This document shows, piece by piece, positions 54,186-63,598 of a DNA stretch of 64,000 nt. The position numbers were made by a program, and so were the translations under genes. The notes beneath the pieces are model-generated. The model had not been told where the DNA came from. It saw only the letters and a program-made list of their open reading frames with translations, and did no database searches. This DNA is from Synechococcus sp. PCC 7335 (GTDB lineage Bacteria; Cyanobacteriota; Cyanobacteriia; Phormidesmidales; Phormidesmidaceae), in NCBI RefSeq assembly GCF_000155595.1, contig NZ_DS989904.1, positions 1,296,854 to 1,360,853 on the forward strand, in the 5' to 3' direction. Position 1 is the first letter of the stretch. Each line of letters begins with the position of its first letter.

Positions 54186-55172
54186 CTATTTAAACTTGGA
54201 GAGGATTCTTTTGACATTCAGCTGGGCGATTCGCAAACGGGTGAGCTGAGGAATATCTGACGATGACGCAGTGGCCTGATAGTCAAAGAAAGCATTAATC
54301 TCCGTTAGTATAGTTGTCAATCTGGGAACTAGATTCTCACGACGATAAGGCGCGAAGAAAGAATCAGGAGTGGGGGTAAAGCTTTCCCATCTGTTCACGG
54401 TTTGGAGTATTCGATGGGTGTCGTAGTGAGTAGAGTAGCCAGCTATCTTCTGACAGTTGAATCCTGGGTCAAGATAGTCAGATAACGCATGGTTTACGCT
54501 GGAGAATACTTGAACGCCACAGGCAAGTGCTTCCATCGGGGGCAGCCCAAATCCCTCACTGAGTCGATATTTTCCCCAGTATTCAGCCGAATCGTATAAA
54601 TACACCTTTGTCCGGTTAAATAGCCTAATGAGATCTTCTACATAGCTGTCTAATACAACAACATGGCATCTCTTTTTTAGAGCGGGCAAGAGCTGTTTGA
54701 GTAGATACTCAGAAGACTTTCTGGTTTGGACTAGAACGTCGATGTCTCTTAGCATTTGGCGGTTTTCAAAAGCAGGTGAAATTTCATTAGGTAAAAGATA
54801 AATCAATGAGCCTAATGCCTTTTCACCCCAGTAGCCCATCGTGTTATTGCTAACAGCTAGTATGGGCACACTAGGTGGAACAACAAAACCATAGCCAGTG
54901 CTATGGGCGTGATAAATAGTGGGGCGATCACCCAGGCGCTTCAGTAGCTTGGGTACATCAAATCCCCAGCTAACAACAAAGATGCAGCTATGATCTATTG
55001 GCTCTGACAATAAGTCCTCTAAGAAAAGGGTATTCGCCTCTCGCTGACGATAGGTGACAACTTCTGCCTCGCAAATCTGCTGAGCTAGCTTTAGGGTATT
55101 AAGTTCAGCGGTGAGCCCGCCAGCAAAAAAACTTTGGGTCGTTCCAGGCAATAGAAATAGTAGTTTTCTCAT
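54186..55172 (-). CDS. glycosyltransferase, GT4-like
   Basis: 328 residues from ATG 55172. The N-terminal half has a Rossmann-like start (RKLLFLLPGTTQSFFAGGLTAEL) and a helical region; the C-terminal half carries EGFGLPPMEALACGVQVF, the nucleotide-sugar-binding GPxE-type motif of GT-B glycosyltransferases. It is shorter than usual GT4 enzymes (about 370-400), and the E-x7-E spacing is present. It lies 26 bp upstream of the kinase-homologue gene on the same strand, likely co-transcribed. Acceptor and donor unknown. Confidence 0.85.
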   Translation of the reverse strand: MRKLLFLLPGTTQSFFAGGLTAELNTLKLAQQICEAEVVTYRQREANTLFLEDLLSEPIDHSCIFVVSWGFDVPKLLKRLGDRPTIYHAHSTGYGFVVPPSVPILAVSNNTMGYWGEKALGSLIYLLPNEISPAFENRQMLRDIDVLVQTRKSSEYLLKQLLPALKKRCHVVVLDSYVEDLIRLFNRTKVYLYDSAEYWGKYRLSEGFGLPPMEALACGVQVFSSVNHALSDYLDPGFNCQKIAGYSTHYDTHRILQTVNRWESFTPTPDSFFAPYRRENLVPRLTTILTEINAFFDYQATASSSDIPQLTRLRIAQLNVKRILSKFK

Positions 55173-55201
55173 CAAAAATTTGGACTTTACCCTTGGCCTG
55201 A

Positions 55202-56161
55202 CTAGCTTCTTTTACCATACGCGGGCTCCTTCGCATATGGCGATATTCCACTTTGATGTTTCTTTTCTAGATGCCTGAAAGTATCTAGAAAAGCGTAAGT
55301 CGCAGGGGTAAGCAGCGTACCCTTAAGCCAGCTAATGCCTAAAGGACGCGTGATATTGAACGGCAGCTGGGCAACTCGAACTTCATCGGGAACAGGCCGG
55401 GTAGCTAGCTCGGGTAGTAGGGTAATGCCAAGCCCTTGTCTGGTCATGCTAACAGCGGTGGAATCGTTAGCAATGAAGTAGTCTATTTTGACGGGCGGGC
55501 TAGCTTGCTGAAGATGCACGGTGATCCCTTTACAGCAGTCGCTAGATGAGGTTATTAATGAATGCTGTCGCAGATCGTCCCAAGAGAGCTGAGATGGAAT
55601 ATCTAAACGATTCGGTGGGAGTAGTGCAACGATAGGATCTTCCATGAGTAAGAAGGTTTCACAGTCTCCACTCAAGACTAGGTCCGCAAAAACCAAGTCA
55701 ACTTTGCCTTCTTGCAATGAATCTATGAGCTCACGCTTACCGTCATACTCAATAATGGTGATTTGAATAGTGGGATGATGTTCGTGCAGGTGAGCGATTG
55801 CACCTGGCAAGATCTCGCTGGCCAAACTTCGAAAGGCGCCAATCCGCACTAAGCCACCGTCTGTGCCGCGAGCCCGAGCAGCTTCTTGCGCCATATCGTC
55901 GATCAGCGCTAGGGTTGCTAATGCTTGAGTGTAGATGCGATCGCCTACAGGCGTTAAAGACGCTCGTTGCCGGCCCCGATGAATCAGCATCACCCCAAGC
56001 GCGTCTTCTAGGGCTGCTACGCTATGACTTACCGTCGACTGACTAACATCTAGCTGCAGAGCAGCCTCACTAAAGCTACCAGTCGTCGCAACGGCAATCA
56101 GCATTTTGAGCTGCGAAAGCTTAACTTTGTCTCGTAGCGTCTTTGCGGGTTTTCCAGACAT
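55202..56161 (-). CDS. LysR-family transcriptional regulator
   Basis: 319 residues. The N-terminal winged helix spans about 10-70 with LKMLIAVATTGSFSEAALQL and SQSTVSHSVAALEDALGV. The C-terminal substrate-binding domain (about 95-300) includes VRIGAFRSLASEILPGAI and GLGITLLPELATRPVPDEV. It is upstream of the glycosyltransferase on the same strand. The divergent start of a small gene 177 bp away is a candidate target. Ligand unknown. Confidence 0.93.
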   Translation of the reverse strand: MSGKPAKTLRDKVKLSQLKMLIAVATTGSFSEAALQLDVSQSTVSHSVAALEDALGVMLIHRGRQRASLTPVGDRIYTQALATLALIDDMAQEAARARGTDGGLVRIGAFRSLASEILPGAIAHLHEHHPTIQITIIEYDGKRELIDSLQEGKVDLVFADLVLSGDCETFLLMEDPIVALLPPNRLDIPSQLSWDDLRQHSLITSSSDCCKGITVHLQQASPPVKIDYFIANDSTAVSMTRQGLGITLLPELATRPVPDEVRVAQLPFNITRPLGISWLKGTLLTPATYAFLDTFRHLEKKHQSGISPYAKEPAYGKRS

Positions 56162-56337
56162 GGTTCGCCTACCGTCTGCTTTCGGTTGCTTATATGCATA
56201 GGCTATCGTGATTCTCGATGTATGACATATCTATCTTTTGCATAGCGCCTATTCGTACAGTGCTTTGCCACTTCATAACAGACTTTCTAAGCTGTATTCA
56301 CTGCAGGAAAGAACAATCTTGTTTTGGAGAGCTTGTT

Positions 56338-56637
56338 ATGACTCATTCAACCTCACGTTCAACTTCGCGTGATCGTCAGCACCTAGAGCACCTATGGCAT
56401 ATACCTCCTACTTCCCATAATGCTGAAAAAGCTACTGCGCGCATCAATCGCTGGTTAAAGCTAGCAGGAAAAAGCCTTGTTGACTTGCTCACTAATTCTC
56501 AACAACTGCGCGTTTGGACAAAGGACACACGAACTGGTACGCTCTGGTTTGCCTACGATCCAACAACTGGACAAACCATCTCTCAAACCTCTGAAGAAGG
56601 TTTACGCGCCTGGCTAGAGCAGCGTCACTACCAGTGA
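56338..56637 (+). CDS. small hypothetical protein
   Basis: 99 residues from ATG 56338, which has GGAG eleven bases upstream; the frame is open to 56218, but that part is Cys-rich and unlikely. The sequence is basic at the start (MTHSTSRSTSRDRQHLEHLW), then helical (ARINRWLKLAGKSLVDLLT), then WFAYDPTTGQTISQTSEEGLRAWLEQRHY, which resembles a short DNA-binding or regulatory small protein but matches no family I can name. Divergent from the LysR gene. Confidence 0.7.
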   Translation: MTHSTSRSTSRDRQHLEHLWHIPPTSHNAEKATARINRWLKLAGKSLVDLLTNSQQLRVWTKDTRTGTLWFAYDPTTGQTISQTSEEGLRAWLEQRHYQ

Positions 56638-56904
56638 TATATTGCCGTTAATGTTTGCGGTCATAGAGGTATAGCAATTGGACAATATCTGTATTCCACT
56701 AGAATTGCTTAGCTTGGAACCCGATCAGCAAAGTCAGACGCTAAGCATCTTTGCTGATCGAGGCCTTTAATATCCATCTAGACTGTTTCTACACCCATCT
56801 GACTCTATCCCTATCTGACTTCCTTTAGACTGCAATCCAGCGTTCCTATGCCTGTGAGCGTCTATGATAGTGACAGCAAAGCTGCGTGTTTAGGAGCTAG
56901 TGAC

Positions 56905-57081
56905 ATGTTTGGGTTAGGCGTACCAGAAATGGTGATTATTGGCGTGGTCGCTGTACTGGTGTTTGGGCCAAAGCGGATTCCTGAACTAGGCGGAGCACTC
57001 GGCAAAACGCTTCGGGGGTTCAAAGATGAGATGGATAGGCCAGATGACGAAGGCGATGACTACTTCGAAGAAGAAAAGTGA
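56905..57081 (+). CDS. tatA: Sec-independent translocase TatA/TatE
   Basis: 58 residues from ATG 56905, which follows AGGAG. The N-terminal membrane helix (MFGLGVPEMVIIGVVAVLVF), the FGP hinge and the amphipathic helix KRIPELGGALGKTLRGFKDEM define TatA. A short acidic tail (DDEGDDYFEEEK) ends it. TatA forms the pore of the twin-arginine pathway in the thylakoid and plasma membrane. The upstream in-frame ATG (56848) adds 19 polar residues and is less likely. tatB and tatC are not adjacent. Confidence 0.93.
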   Translation: MFGLGVPEMVIIGVVAVLVFGPKRIPELGGALGKTLRGFKDEMDRPDDEGDDYFEEEK

Positions 57082-57110
57082 AGCGCAAGCATAATGAGCA
57101 AAGTGCCATA

Positions 57111-57155
57111 GCAAAGCGCGAATGCATACTCTTTGAGAAGGCATTCGCGCTTTGC
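57111..57155. terminator. long perfect hairpin after tatA
   Basis: GCAAAGCGCGAATGC (57111-57125) pairs perfectly with GCATTCGCGCTTTGC (57141-57155) around a 15-nt loop. No clear T-run, but the position after tatA and before the convergent purB terminator suggests a transcription end. Confidence 0.6.
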
Positions 57156-57192
57156 CATAAGATTCTGTTCTGAAAGGCAGATAAACTTTCAT

Positions 57193-57228
57193 AAGGCCTT
57201 GTCTACAGTCTGTCGTAGACAAGGCCTT
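57193..57228. terminator. terminator of purB (bidirectional)
   Basis: AAGGCCTTGTCTAC and GTAGACAAGGCCTT form a perfect 14-bp stem with an AGTCTGTC loop between tatA and purB, about 30 bp after the purB stop. Confidence 0.75.
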
Positions 57229-57257
57229 TAAAAGGCTTTTCAGAGAATTTTATCCTT

Positions 57258-58553
57258 TTAAATATCCAATCGCTGGTAAACCTTATCTAGATTACGAAGC
57301 TGGTAGTCTGGGTTAAAGCATTCAGCAACTTCTTCACGAGAAAGGTTCTCTTGAACTTGTGGATCGCTTTCGATTAGCTTCTGGAAGTTGCCACCAGGGG
57401 TGTTCCAGGCCTGGTGTGCGTTGGACTGGACGATGCGGTAGGCGTCTTCTCGGCTGATGCCTTTTTCAACTAGAGTAAGCATGACCCGCTGGCTAAAGAC
57501 AACTCCGCCGTACAGGTTCATGTTGCGAGACATATTTTCGGGATAAACCAGCAGATTTTTGATCAGCTGGGTAGTTTCGACCAACATGAAGTGAGTAAGA
57601 ATGCAGCTATCTGGGAAGATAACGCGTTCTACTGAGCTGTGGGAGATATCGCGTTCGTGCCAAAGGGCGACATTTTCTAACGCGGCGATCGCGTTCCCCC
57701 TCAGTATCCTTGCCATTCCAGTTAATCGCTCGGATTTGATTGGATTGCGCTTGTGAGGCATCGCCGACGATCCTTTCTGCTTTTTAGAAAAGAACTCTTC
57801 TACTTCTAGAACATCGGTGCGCTGCAAGTTACGGATCTCGATAGCAAAGCGCTCTATTGAGGCGCCTAGACCCGCTAAGCTCATGATAAATTCGGCATGG
57901 ACATCGCGTGAGATGACTTGAGTCGACACCGTATCGGGTTTGAGACCTAAGATCTGACAGGTAATTTCTTCTACTTCTGGGTCAATATTGGCGTAGGTCC
58001 CGACTGCACCAGAGATCTGACCGACAGCGATTTCATCTTGAATGTGAGTAAGGCGTTCGCGGTGACGCTGCATTTCGGCTAGCCAACCGGCCAGTTTGAA
58101 GCCAAAGGTCATGGGCTCAGCGTGAATTCCGTGCGACCGGCCAATCATTACCGTGTCGCGGTGCTCTTGTGCCTTGTAGCGAATGGCCTGGATCAGATTT
58201 TCGACGTGGGTCAAAATCAACTGATGACTGGCGACAATTTGCAGAGATAGCGCGGTATCTAGTACGTCTGAGCTAGTCATGCCTAGGTGAATGTAGCGAC
58301 CAGCATCGCCGACATACTCGTTGACGTTAGTTAGAAAAGCGATGACATCGTGACGAACTTCGGCCTCGATTTCTAGAATGCGCTCTACGTCAAAGTTGGC
58401 TTTCGCTTTGATAGTCTCTACCGCTTCTTTGGGAATACGACCTAGCTGTGCCTGCGCCTCACACACAGCAATTTCTACCTGGAGCCACGTCTTGAACTTG
58501 TATTCATCGGTCCAAAGCTTGCCCATCTCGGGCAGGGTATAGCGTTCTATCAA
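57258..58553 (-). CDS. purB: adenylosuccinate lyase
   Basis: PurB acts twice in purine synthesis (SAICAR to AICAR, and adenylosuccinate to AMP). 431 residues; the fumarase-superfamily signature KGSSAMPHKRNPI is present, as are GMTSSDVLDTA and the N-terminus MIERYTLPEMGKLWTDEYKF. The start codon is TTG at 58553, since the conserved N-terminus begins there and no ATG precedes it. Monocistronic. Confidence 0.96.
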   Translation of the reverse strand: MIERYTLPEMGKLWTDEYKFKTWLQVEIAVCEAQAQLGRIPKEAVETIKAKANFDVERILEIEAEVRHDVIAFLTNVNEYVGDAGRYIHLGMTSSDVLDTALSLQIVASHQLILTHVENLIQAIRYKAQEHRDTVMIGRSHGIHAEPMTFGFKLAGWLAEMQRHRERLTHIQDEIAVGQISGAVGTYANIDPEVEEITCQILGLKPDTVSTQVISRDVHAEFIMSLAGLGASIERFAIEIRNLQRTDVLEVEEFFSKKQKGSSAMPHKRNPIKSERLTGMARILRGNAIAALENVALWHERDISHSSVERVIFPDSCILTHFMLVETTQLIKNLLVYPENMSRNMNLYGGVVFSQRVMLTLVEKGISREDAYRIVQSNAHQAWNTPGGNFQKLIESDPQVQENLSREEVAECFNPDYQLRNLDKVYQRLDI

Positions 58554-58816
58554 GGGGTGCGATCGCCTAAAGCAACCGGATCATTTTATCGGGTAATTGC
58601 CATAGGCTCCCAAGTGATTTTTGATTCGTTTGGCTTTTGTCCAGAAATCTTTGCGCTTAGACCTGTGTTTAGTATCTCCGGTAGGTCCACACCACAGACC
58701 TACGCTGCTACCAAAGCCTACGTAGTTACCGACTTGCGCATAGCGATATGCAGCCGCTAGATATACAACTATAGACAGCAATAACCATCACAGTAGCAGC
58801 ACTTGTTCAAACTTCT

Positions 58817-59521
58817 ATGGCTTACCTTACTCTCTCCACTTGGATCGCAGATGCCATGAGCGAGGCACAGCGCAGTATCGACTTTATGCTATGGAATACC
58901 TTTCTCGCGCTAATTCCGCTCGTCTTAAGCCTGTGGCTCTCTCGCTTTGACAAGGCTTCTTTCGAGGATGATCGCAGCTTTAGTGCGAATCGCTGGAACC
59001 CGCTCTGGCTTGTTCACAGGCTGGGCTGGTGGCTAGGATGTGCTCTTTTTATCGCTTTCTTACCTAATGCGCCTTACGTACTCACAGATATTATTCACCT
59101 GGTCCGATTTATTCGACAAGGGGCATCGCTACCGACAATCTTGCTAGTTTTAATTCCTCAGTATTTAATCTTTATGCTGATAGGGATAGAATCATATGTC
59201 CTGTCTATCATCAATCTTGGTCGCTACCTGCTAAAACACGGTCTGAGACACTGGATTCTATCCGCCGAACTGATGCTGCATATGCTGTGTTCAGTTGGGA
59301 TCTATCTAGGGCGCTTCCCTCGGTTTAATAGTTGGGATATCGTTACGAATCCACAGCGCCTAGCGCTTTATATCACGCAAGATTTGCTGCGCCTAGAGCC
59401 AGTGCTAATTATATTAGTAACCTTCGTGATAATCACTACGCTGTATTGGCTGCTAAAGCAGGTTACCTTAGCGATAGTTTGGTACTGGCGATCGCGTGAA
59501 CACCGTCAGCTTTGGAACTAA
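58817..59521 (+). CDS. DUF1361 membrane protein
   Basis: 234 residues with six hydrophobic segments. The pattern FMLWNTFLALIPLVLSLWL, FLPNAPYVLTDIIHL and GRFPRFNSWDIVTNP is that of DUF1361, a widespread family of unknown function. It stands alone, with a strong hairpin just downstream. Confidence 0.85.
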   Translation: MAYLTLSTWIADAMSEAQRSIDFMLWNTFLALIPLVLSLWLSRFDKASFEDDRSFSANRWNPLWLVHRLGWWLGCALFIAFLPNAPYVLTDIIHLVRFIRQGASLPTILLVLIPQYLIFMLIGIESYVLSIINLGRYLLKHGLRHWILSAELMLHMLCSVGIYLGRFPRFNSWDIVTNPQRLALYITQDLLRLEPVLIILVTFVIITTLYWLLKQVTLAIVWYWRSREHRQLWN

Positions 59522-59550
59522 AAGCTAGCTGGTTTATCAAAAAGCAAAAA

Positions 59551-59580
59551 GTGAGTGGGACACAACAATGTCTCACTCAC
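59551..59580. terminator. bidirectional terminator between the DUF1361 gene and the 57-aa gene
   Basis: GTGAGTGGGACA (59551-59562) and TGTCTCACTCAC (59569-59580) pair over 12 bp (one G-U) around CAACAA. On the minus strand a run of five Ts follows directly. Confidence 0.8.
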
Positions 59581-59671
59581 CTTTACAATAGATTTAAAGC
59601 GAAATCGGCTAAAAATAGACTACAGCCAAACTGCAAAAACGGAACTATCGAAGATCAGTTTTACTAGTCTG

Positions 59672-59845
59672 CTAATCAACGTTAACCGGCTCTGGCGAAG
59701 AGAAAGTTTGTAGCACAGCCCAGAAAAGCTTGACACTAAGTCCAACTAAACAAACAACAATCCCAAGTGTCAACATAACGCTGGGAACGTGAAGAACAGT
59801 CAGTGCGAGCACTACAAGAGCTAAACAAAGGATAGTTATATTCAT
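59672..59845 (-). CDS. small hydrophobic membrane protein (57 residues)
   Basis: A short gene with strong signals: AGGAG eight to nine bases before ATG 59845, and a terminator beyond the stop (59551-59580). The protein starts MNITILCLALVVLALTVLHV and continues with VMLTLGIVVCLVGLSVKLFW, two closely spaced hydrophobic segments, then a polar tail ending EPVNVD. No family recognised; a small membrane protein of a cyanobacterial type is likely. Confidence 0.65.
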   Translation of the reverse strand: MNITILCLALVVLALTVLHVPSVMLTLGIVVCLVGLSVKLFWAVLQTFSSPEPVNVD

Positions 59846-60032
59846 AGTAAGGCTCCTTCGATCTCTTCGAGAGACTACGCCTCCATCGTAACAATCGTAC
59901 TAAGTTCTGTGGAGCGCACAGTTTGAACCTTAGTAAGGCTTAATATCTTTGAACTAACTCAAAGTGACAGATATAGTGACAGCCACAAAGATGAAACTGA
60001 CTATGAGTGAAACCGGGAGCGAAACTGGCTGT

Positions 60033-60386
60033 CTAGCTAACATTTACTTCAAATCCTTTTCCCCTGGTACCTTCACTCTTGGCTGGAACATCTGTGCTGA
60101 CCTCTAACTGGGCTACGTTCGGGATGCCTACACTCGCTTTCAAAGTAACCCTCTCAGTATTGATATCTTTCTCCCTAACTTGATCACCCGCAATTTGCAG
60201 GACGTCTAAAGCCTGATCGACTGCTGTTTTAATTGCCTCTTCTGTCGCTTTCTCTGCTGCTTCCTTGGGTTGACCCTCAGTCAGACTAGATACTTGACTC
60301 ACAACTTCGTTCCCTGCTTTTTCAACCGCGCGAGTCACCTGATTAAGGACCTCTTCGCCTTTTTTGATGATATCGTTTTGGCTCAT
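60033..60386 (-). CDS. hypothetical protein, helical with C-terminal beta region
   Basis: 117 residues from ATG 60386 (MSQNDIIKKGEEVLNQV); the frame is open to 60503. Residues 1-70 are amphipathic helices rich in Glu, Lys, Ala and Val (NQVTRAVEKAGNEVVSQVSS), and the end (TLKASVGIPNVAQLEVSTDV) is beta-like. The ribosome-binding site is weak, so the start may be elsewhere. No family recognised. It lies downstream of prfC on the same strand, beyond two exact tandem doublets. Confidence 0.65.
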   Translation of the reverse strand: MSQNDIIKKGEEVLNQVTRAVEKAGNEVVSQVSSLTEGQPKEAAEKATEEAIKTAVDQALDVLQIAGDQVREKDINTERVTLKASVGIPNVAQLEVSTDVPAKSEGTRGKGFEVNVS

Positions 60387-60519
60387 AGATTCGATCCACA
60401 AAGGGACAGTAGATAATTCAAGCGCAACGCTTGTTGCCTTATTCTCTTCGATGTTAAAGGGAGCAGCATCTGTCTTGAGATATCTATTGCCTTGAAAGCT
60501 CAACTCGGGTTGAAGGTTC

Positions 60520-60555
60520 GCAGTTCGTTGTAGAGCGGCAGTTCGTTGTAGAGCG
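60520..60555. repeat. 18-bp perfect tandem doublet
   Basis: GCAGTTCGTTGTAGAGCG is repeated exactly (60520-60537, 60538-60555) between prfC and the next minus-strand gene. Confidence 0.97.
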
Positions 60556-60592
60556 ATAGCTTCTCTATCAGCAGATCTTTGAGTATCTTCTA

Positions 60593-60622
60593 GTTCTATA
60601 TGTCTTCGTTCTATATGTCTTC
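60593..60622. repeat. 15-bp perfect tandem doublet spanning the prfC stop
   Basis: GTTCTATATGTCTTC is repeated exactly (60593-60607, 60608-60622). The second copy contains the prfC stop codon; the first puts an extra in-register copy of the gene end downstream. Confidence 0.97.
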
Positions 60623-62245
60623 GGGCTGCATTCCAGAAACGACAGGCGCAGTGTTGCTAAGTTTAAGATCAGGGTGATCGCTTTCTACCTGGCGACAGTT
60701 CCATTCATTCTTGAAGAGTAAAACGGGCCGCCCATAGCTATCTTTAACCGTTGCAGTATTAAATATACGCCCGGCTTTCTCTAGGGCGGGCCAGCCGCCT
60801 GTTACCCACCTAGCAACACTGTAGCCAATCGGCTCTAACCTTGTTTCTACGTTGTACTCGTTTTTGAGCCGAAACTGTACGACTTCAAACTGCAATTGTC
60901 CAACAGCAGCTAAGATCGGATCACGCCGAGACTCGTCAGCAGAATACATAATCTGGACTGCGCCTTCTTCTCTCAGCTCAGAGACGCCTTTACGAAACTG
61001 TTTGAACTTAGAGGGATTCGGATTCTTGAGATAGGCAAACATTTCTGGAGAGAAGAAGGGAATGCCTTCATATTCGAGCGGCTCACCTTGATAGATGGTA
61101 TCGCCAATTGCAAAGACTCCAGGATTGTTTAAGCCAATGACGTCGCCTGGATAGGCAGTTTCTAAAGATTCTCTCCCTTGTCCAAACAGTTTTTGCGGAT
61201 GCGAGAGACGAACATTTTTACCCGTGCGGGCGTGATTCACGACCATGTCTTTTTCGAACTTACCAGAGCAGACGCGGATAAAGGCGACGCGATCGCGGTG
61301 CCGAGGGTCCATATTTGCCTGCAGCTTGAAGATAAAGCCTGAAAACTCTTCTTTGGTCGGCGGGACTGGGCCAATCGTACTTTCATGTACACCTGGCTCT
61401 AGCGCATAGTCTAGGAAGGCTTCTAAAAATAGCTCTACGCCAAAGTTAGTCATAGCGCTACCAAAGAACACAGGCGTCATTTGCCCCGCGTGAACCATCT
61501 CCAAATCTAGCTTCGGACCAATCTCATCTAGCATCTCTAGCTCTTCTGAAAACTGCTCAAACAGCTCGTCACCAACTAGCGCCTTGATCTTTGGATTCCC
61601 CCAATCGAGCACTAACTCTTTTGCTTCTTTACTGCCATGGGCGGTGCGTTCAAACAGATGCACTTGCTTCTTGCGGCGGTCAAAGACACCTTTGAACTGG
61701 TCGCCCATACCGATTGGCCAGTTCACCGCATAGGTAGTCAGTCCTAGCTCCTGTTCAATTTCGTCTAATAGCTCAAGTGGCTCACGTCCTGGCCGATCTA
61801 GCTTATTGAAGAAGGTAAAAATCGGCATATCGCGCATTCGACACACCTCAAACAGCTTACGTGTCTGTGGCTCCAAGCCTTTCGCCGCATCTTCTAGCAT
61901 TACGGCATTATCAGCCGCCGCTAGAGTGCGATAGGTATCTTCACTAAAGTCTTGGTGCCCTGGGGTATCTAGTAGATTGATCCAGTAGTCGTCATAGCTA
62001 AACTGCAATACGGTCGAGGTGATCGAGATCCCTCGCTGCTGCTCTAATGCCATCCAGTCAGAAACCGCATGCCGCTGAGCGCGCCTAGCTTTGACCGAGC
62101 CCGCCTCGTGAATGGCTCCACCATAGAGCAGCAGCTTCTCGGTCAGGGTCGTTTTGCCGGCGTCTGGGTGAGAAATGATGGCAAAGTTACGGCGCTGCTC
62201 GACGGCTTCAGCAATTTCGCTTTTAGAAACTAAGGTGGAAGTCAT
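60611..62245 (-). CDS. prfC: peptide chain release factor 3
   Basis: RF3 is the GTPase that removes RF1/RF2 from the ribosome after termination. 544 residues. G1 [15 protein letters not shown], the switch I region with [11 protein letters not shown]3 [16 protein letters not shown] and G4 [10 protein letters not shown] are present, followed by the beta-barrel domain and the C-terminal domain III. The ATG at 62245 fits the family. Monocistronic, divergent from aqpZ. Confidence 0.96.
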   Translation of the reverse strand: MTSTLVSKSEIAEAVEQRRNFAIISHPDAGKTTLTEKLLLYGGAIHEAGSVKARRAQRHAVSDWMALEQQRGISITSTVLQFSYDDYWINLLDTPGHQDFSEDTYRTLAAADNAVMLEDAAKGLEPQTRKLFEVCRMRDMPIFTFFNKLDRPGREPLELLDEIEQELGLTTYAVNWPIGMGDQFKGVFDRRKKQVHLFERTAHGSKEAKELVLDWGNPKIKALVGDELFEQFSEELEMLDEIGPKLDLEMVHAGQMTPVFFGSAMTNFGVELFLEAFLDYALEPGVHESTIGPVPPTKEEFSGFIFKLQANMDPRHRDRVAFIRVCSGKFEKDMVVNHARTGKNVRLSHPQKLFGQGRESLETAYPGDVIGLNNPGVFAIGDTIYQGEPLEYEGIPFFSPEMFAYLKNPNPSKFKQFRKGVSELREEGAVQIMYSADESRRDPILAAVGQLQFEVVQFRLKNEYNVETRLEPIGYSVARWVTGGWPALEKAGRIFNTATVKDSYGRPVLLFKNEWNCRQVESDHPDLKLSNTAPVVSGMQPEDI

Positions 62246-62642
62246 AAGTTGATCAATCGATAGCGGTTGAGACTGCGTAAGTCTAGGTGGCTTCTGTGCT
62301 GGTGCCTTTTCCCCGCGTCTTTTGCAGTCGTACTAACAAGCAGAACGTCAGGCAAGCGGCGCTAGGCATCAATTGTAGTCTTTCCCTGCGCTGGTATGTA
62401 TCTTTGCGTGTGAGCCAAGGCCGATATCAGCCTCCAGCACGTTCCTTCAATCGAAAATCTCAGAAGCTATAGCTTTGTTAAGTTCTATTGGAATGTAGAT
62501 CTACAGGTGCATTTAGTGGCGTTTGATACTTCTTGGTTGAAAGTATTGCTGTAGGCATCTTTGCCCATCAGATAGGATGCGTGATCGCCATGCAATATCT
62601 TCTTCAGCTCAACAAACAAGTAGGTTTCTGGAGTTTTAAACA
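62246..62642. promoter_or_regulatory. prfC / aqpZ divergent region
   Basis: 397 bp with no supportable gene. The only longer frame (62287-62472, plus) has no recognisable family. It must contain the promoters for prfC and aqpZ. I see no clear operator or repeat. Confidence 0.4.
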
Positions 62643-63434
62643 ATGTCCTTAGTGAAAAAGTGCATGGCTGAGGCCGTAGGCACGTTTTGGTTAGTCTTAG
62701 GGGGCTGCGGTAGTGCCGTATTAGCAGCTACTTTTGTCGGCGGAGAGATTGCCCCGAATGTTGCATTCCCACTGGGTCTTGGCTTTGTTGGCGTCTCCCT
62801 AGCGTTTGGTTTAACGGTTTTGACAATGGCCTATGCCATCGGCCACATCTCTGGGTGCCATCTAAACCCAGCCGTGTCTTTTGGATTATGGGCGGGCGGA
62901 CGATTTCCGAGTAGTGAGCTGTTGCCCTACATCATTTCTCAAGTGATCGGCGCAATAGTCGGCGCTGGTATGGTCTATCTGATTGCTTCTGGTCAACCTG
63001 ACTTTGGCGGTGGTAGCTTAGCTGCAAATGGCTATGGTGAACTATCCCCAGGCAGCTTCAGTCTATTCTCTTGCTTTCTGACTGAAGTTGTGATGACCTT
63101 CATGTTTTTGATCGTAATTTTGGGTTCAACAGACGGTCGTGCCCCTAAAGGATTTGCGCCAATTTCTATCGGTCTAGCGCTTACCCTTATCCACCTGATC
63201 AGCATTCCGGTCACTAATACATCTGTAAATCCAGCGCGAAGCCTTGGCCCTGCCTTATTTTCTGGAGCAGAGTATCTAGCTCAAGTATGGCTGTTTTGGG
63301 TTGCGCCTATCTTAGGAGCGCTGCTAGCAGGCTGGTTTTACAACGGCGTACTGGCTGCTGGCTACGAGCCTGATATTACTGGAGGAGTGCCTTCTGAGCA
63401 GCCAGTTGTGACGACTAGCAGACCCCGGCAGTAA
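62643..63434 (+). CDS. aqpZ: aquaporin Z
   Basis: A water channel of the plasma membrane, tied to osmotic responses and volume rhythms in cyanobacteria. 263 residues with six membrane segments and both NPA boxes ([10 protein letters not shown] and [11 protein letters not shown]). The N-terminus [21 protein letters not shown] is typical of AqpZ. A polar C-terminal tail of ~25 residues extends beyond the E. coli form. A rho-independent terminator follows. Confidence 0.96.
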   Translation: MSLVKKCMAEAVGTFWLVLGGCGSAVLAATFVGGEIAPNVAFPLGLGFVGVSLAFGLTVLTMAYAIGHISGCHLNPAVSFGLWAGGRFPSSELLPYIISQVIGAIVGAGMVYLIASGQPDFGGGSLAANGYGELSPGSFSLFSCFLTEVVMTFMFLIVILGSTDGRAPKGFAPISIGLALTLIHLISIPVTNTSVNPARSLGPALFSGAEYLAQVWLFWVAPILGALLAGWFYNGVLAAGYEPDITGGVPSEQPVVTTSRPRQ

Positions 63435-63484
63435 GTCTGATAGCTTGGACAAGCAAAATTAGCGCTGACTAATTAGTCCTAACT

Positions 63485-63527
63485 AAAGAGAGCAACACTT
63501 TTTATAAGGAGGTGCTCTCTTTTTTTG
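63485..63527 (+). terminator. rho-independent terminator of aqpZ
   Basis: AAAGAGAGCA (63485-63494) and TGCTCTCTTT (63513-63522) form a perfect 10-bp stem, followed by an eight-base T-run. Confidence 0.85.
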
Positions 63528-63598
63528 TCTTACTTGCGTTAGCTCGACTGATATTACACCTTATGAACGATTTTTTCTTTGGACAAAGCTATGCCCGT

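Noticed and set aside
62287-62472. 61-codon plus-strand frame between prfC and aqpZ
   Set aside because: Sequence is Arg/Ser/Cys-rich without domain features; more likely non-coding promoter DNA.
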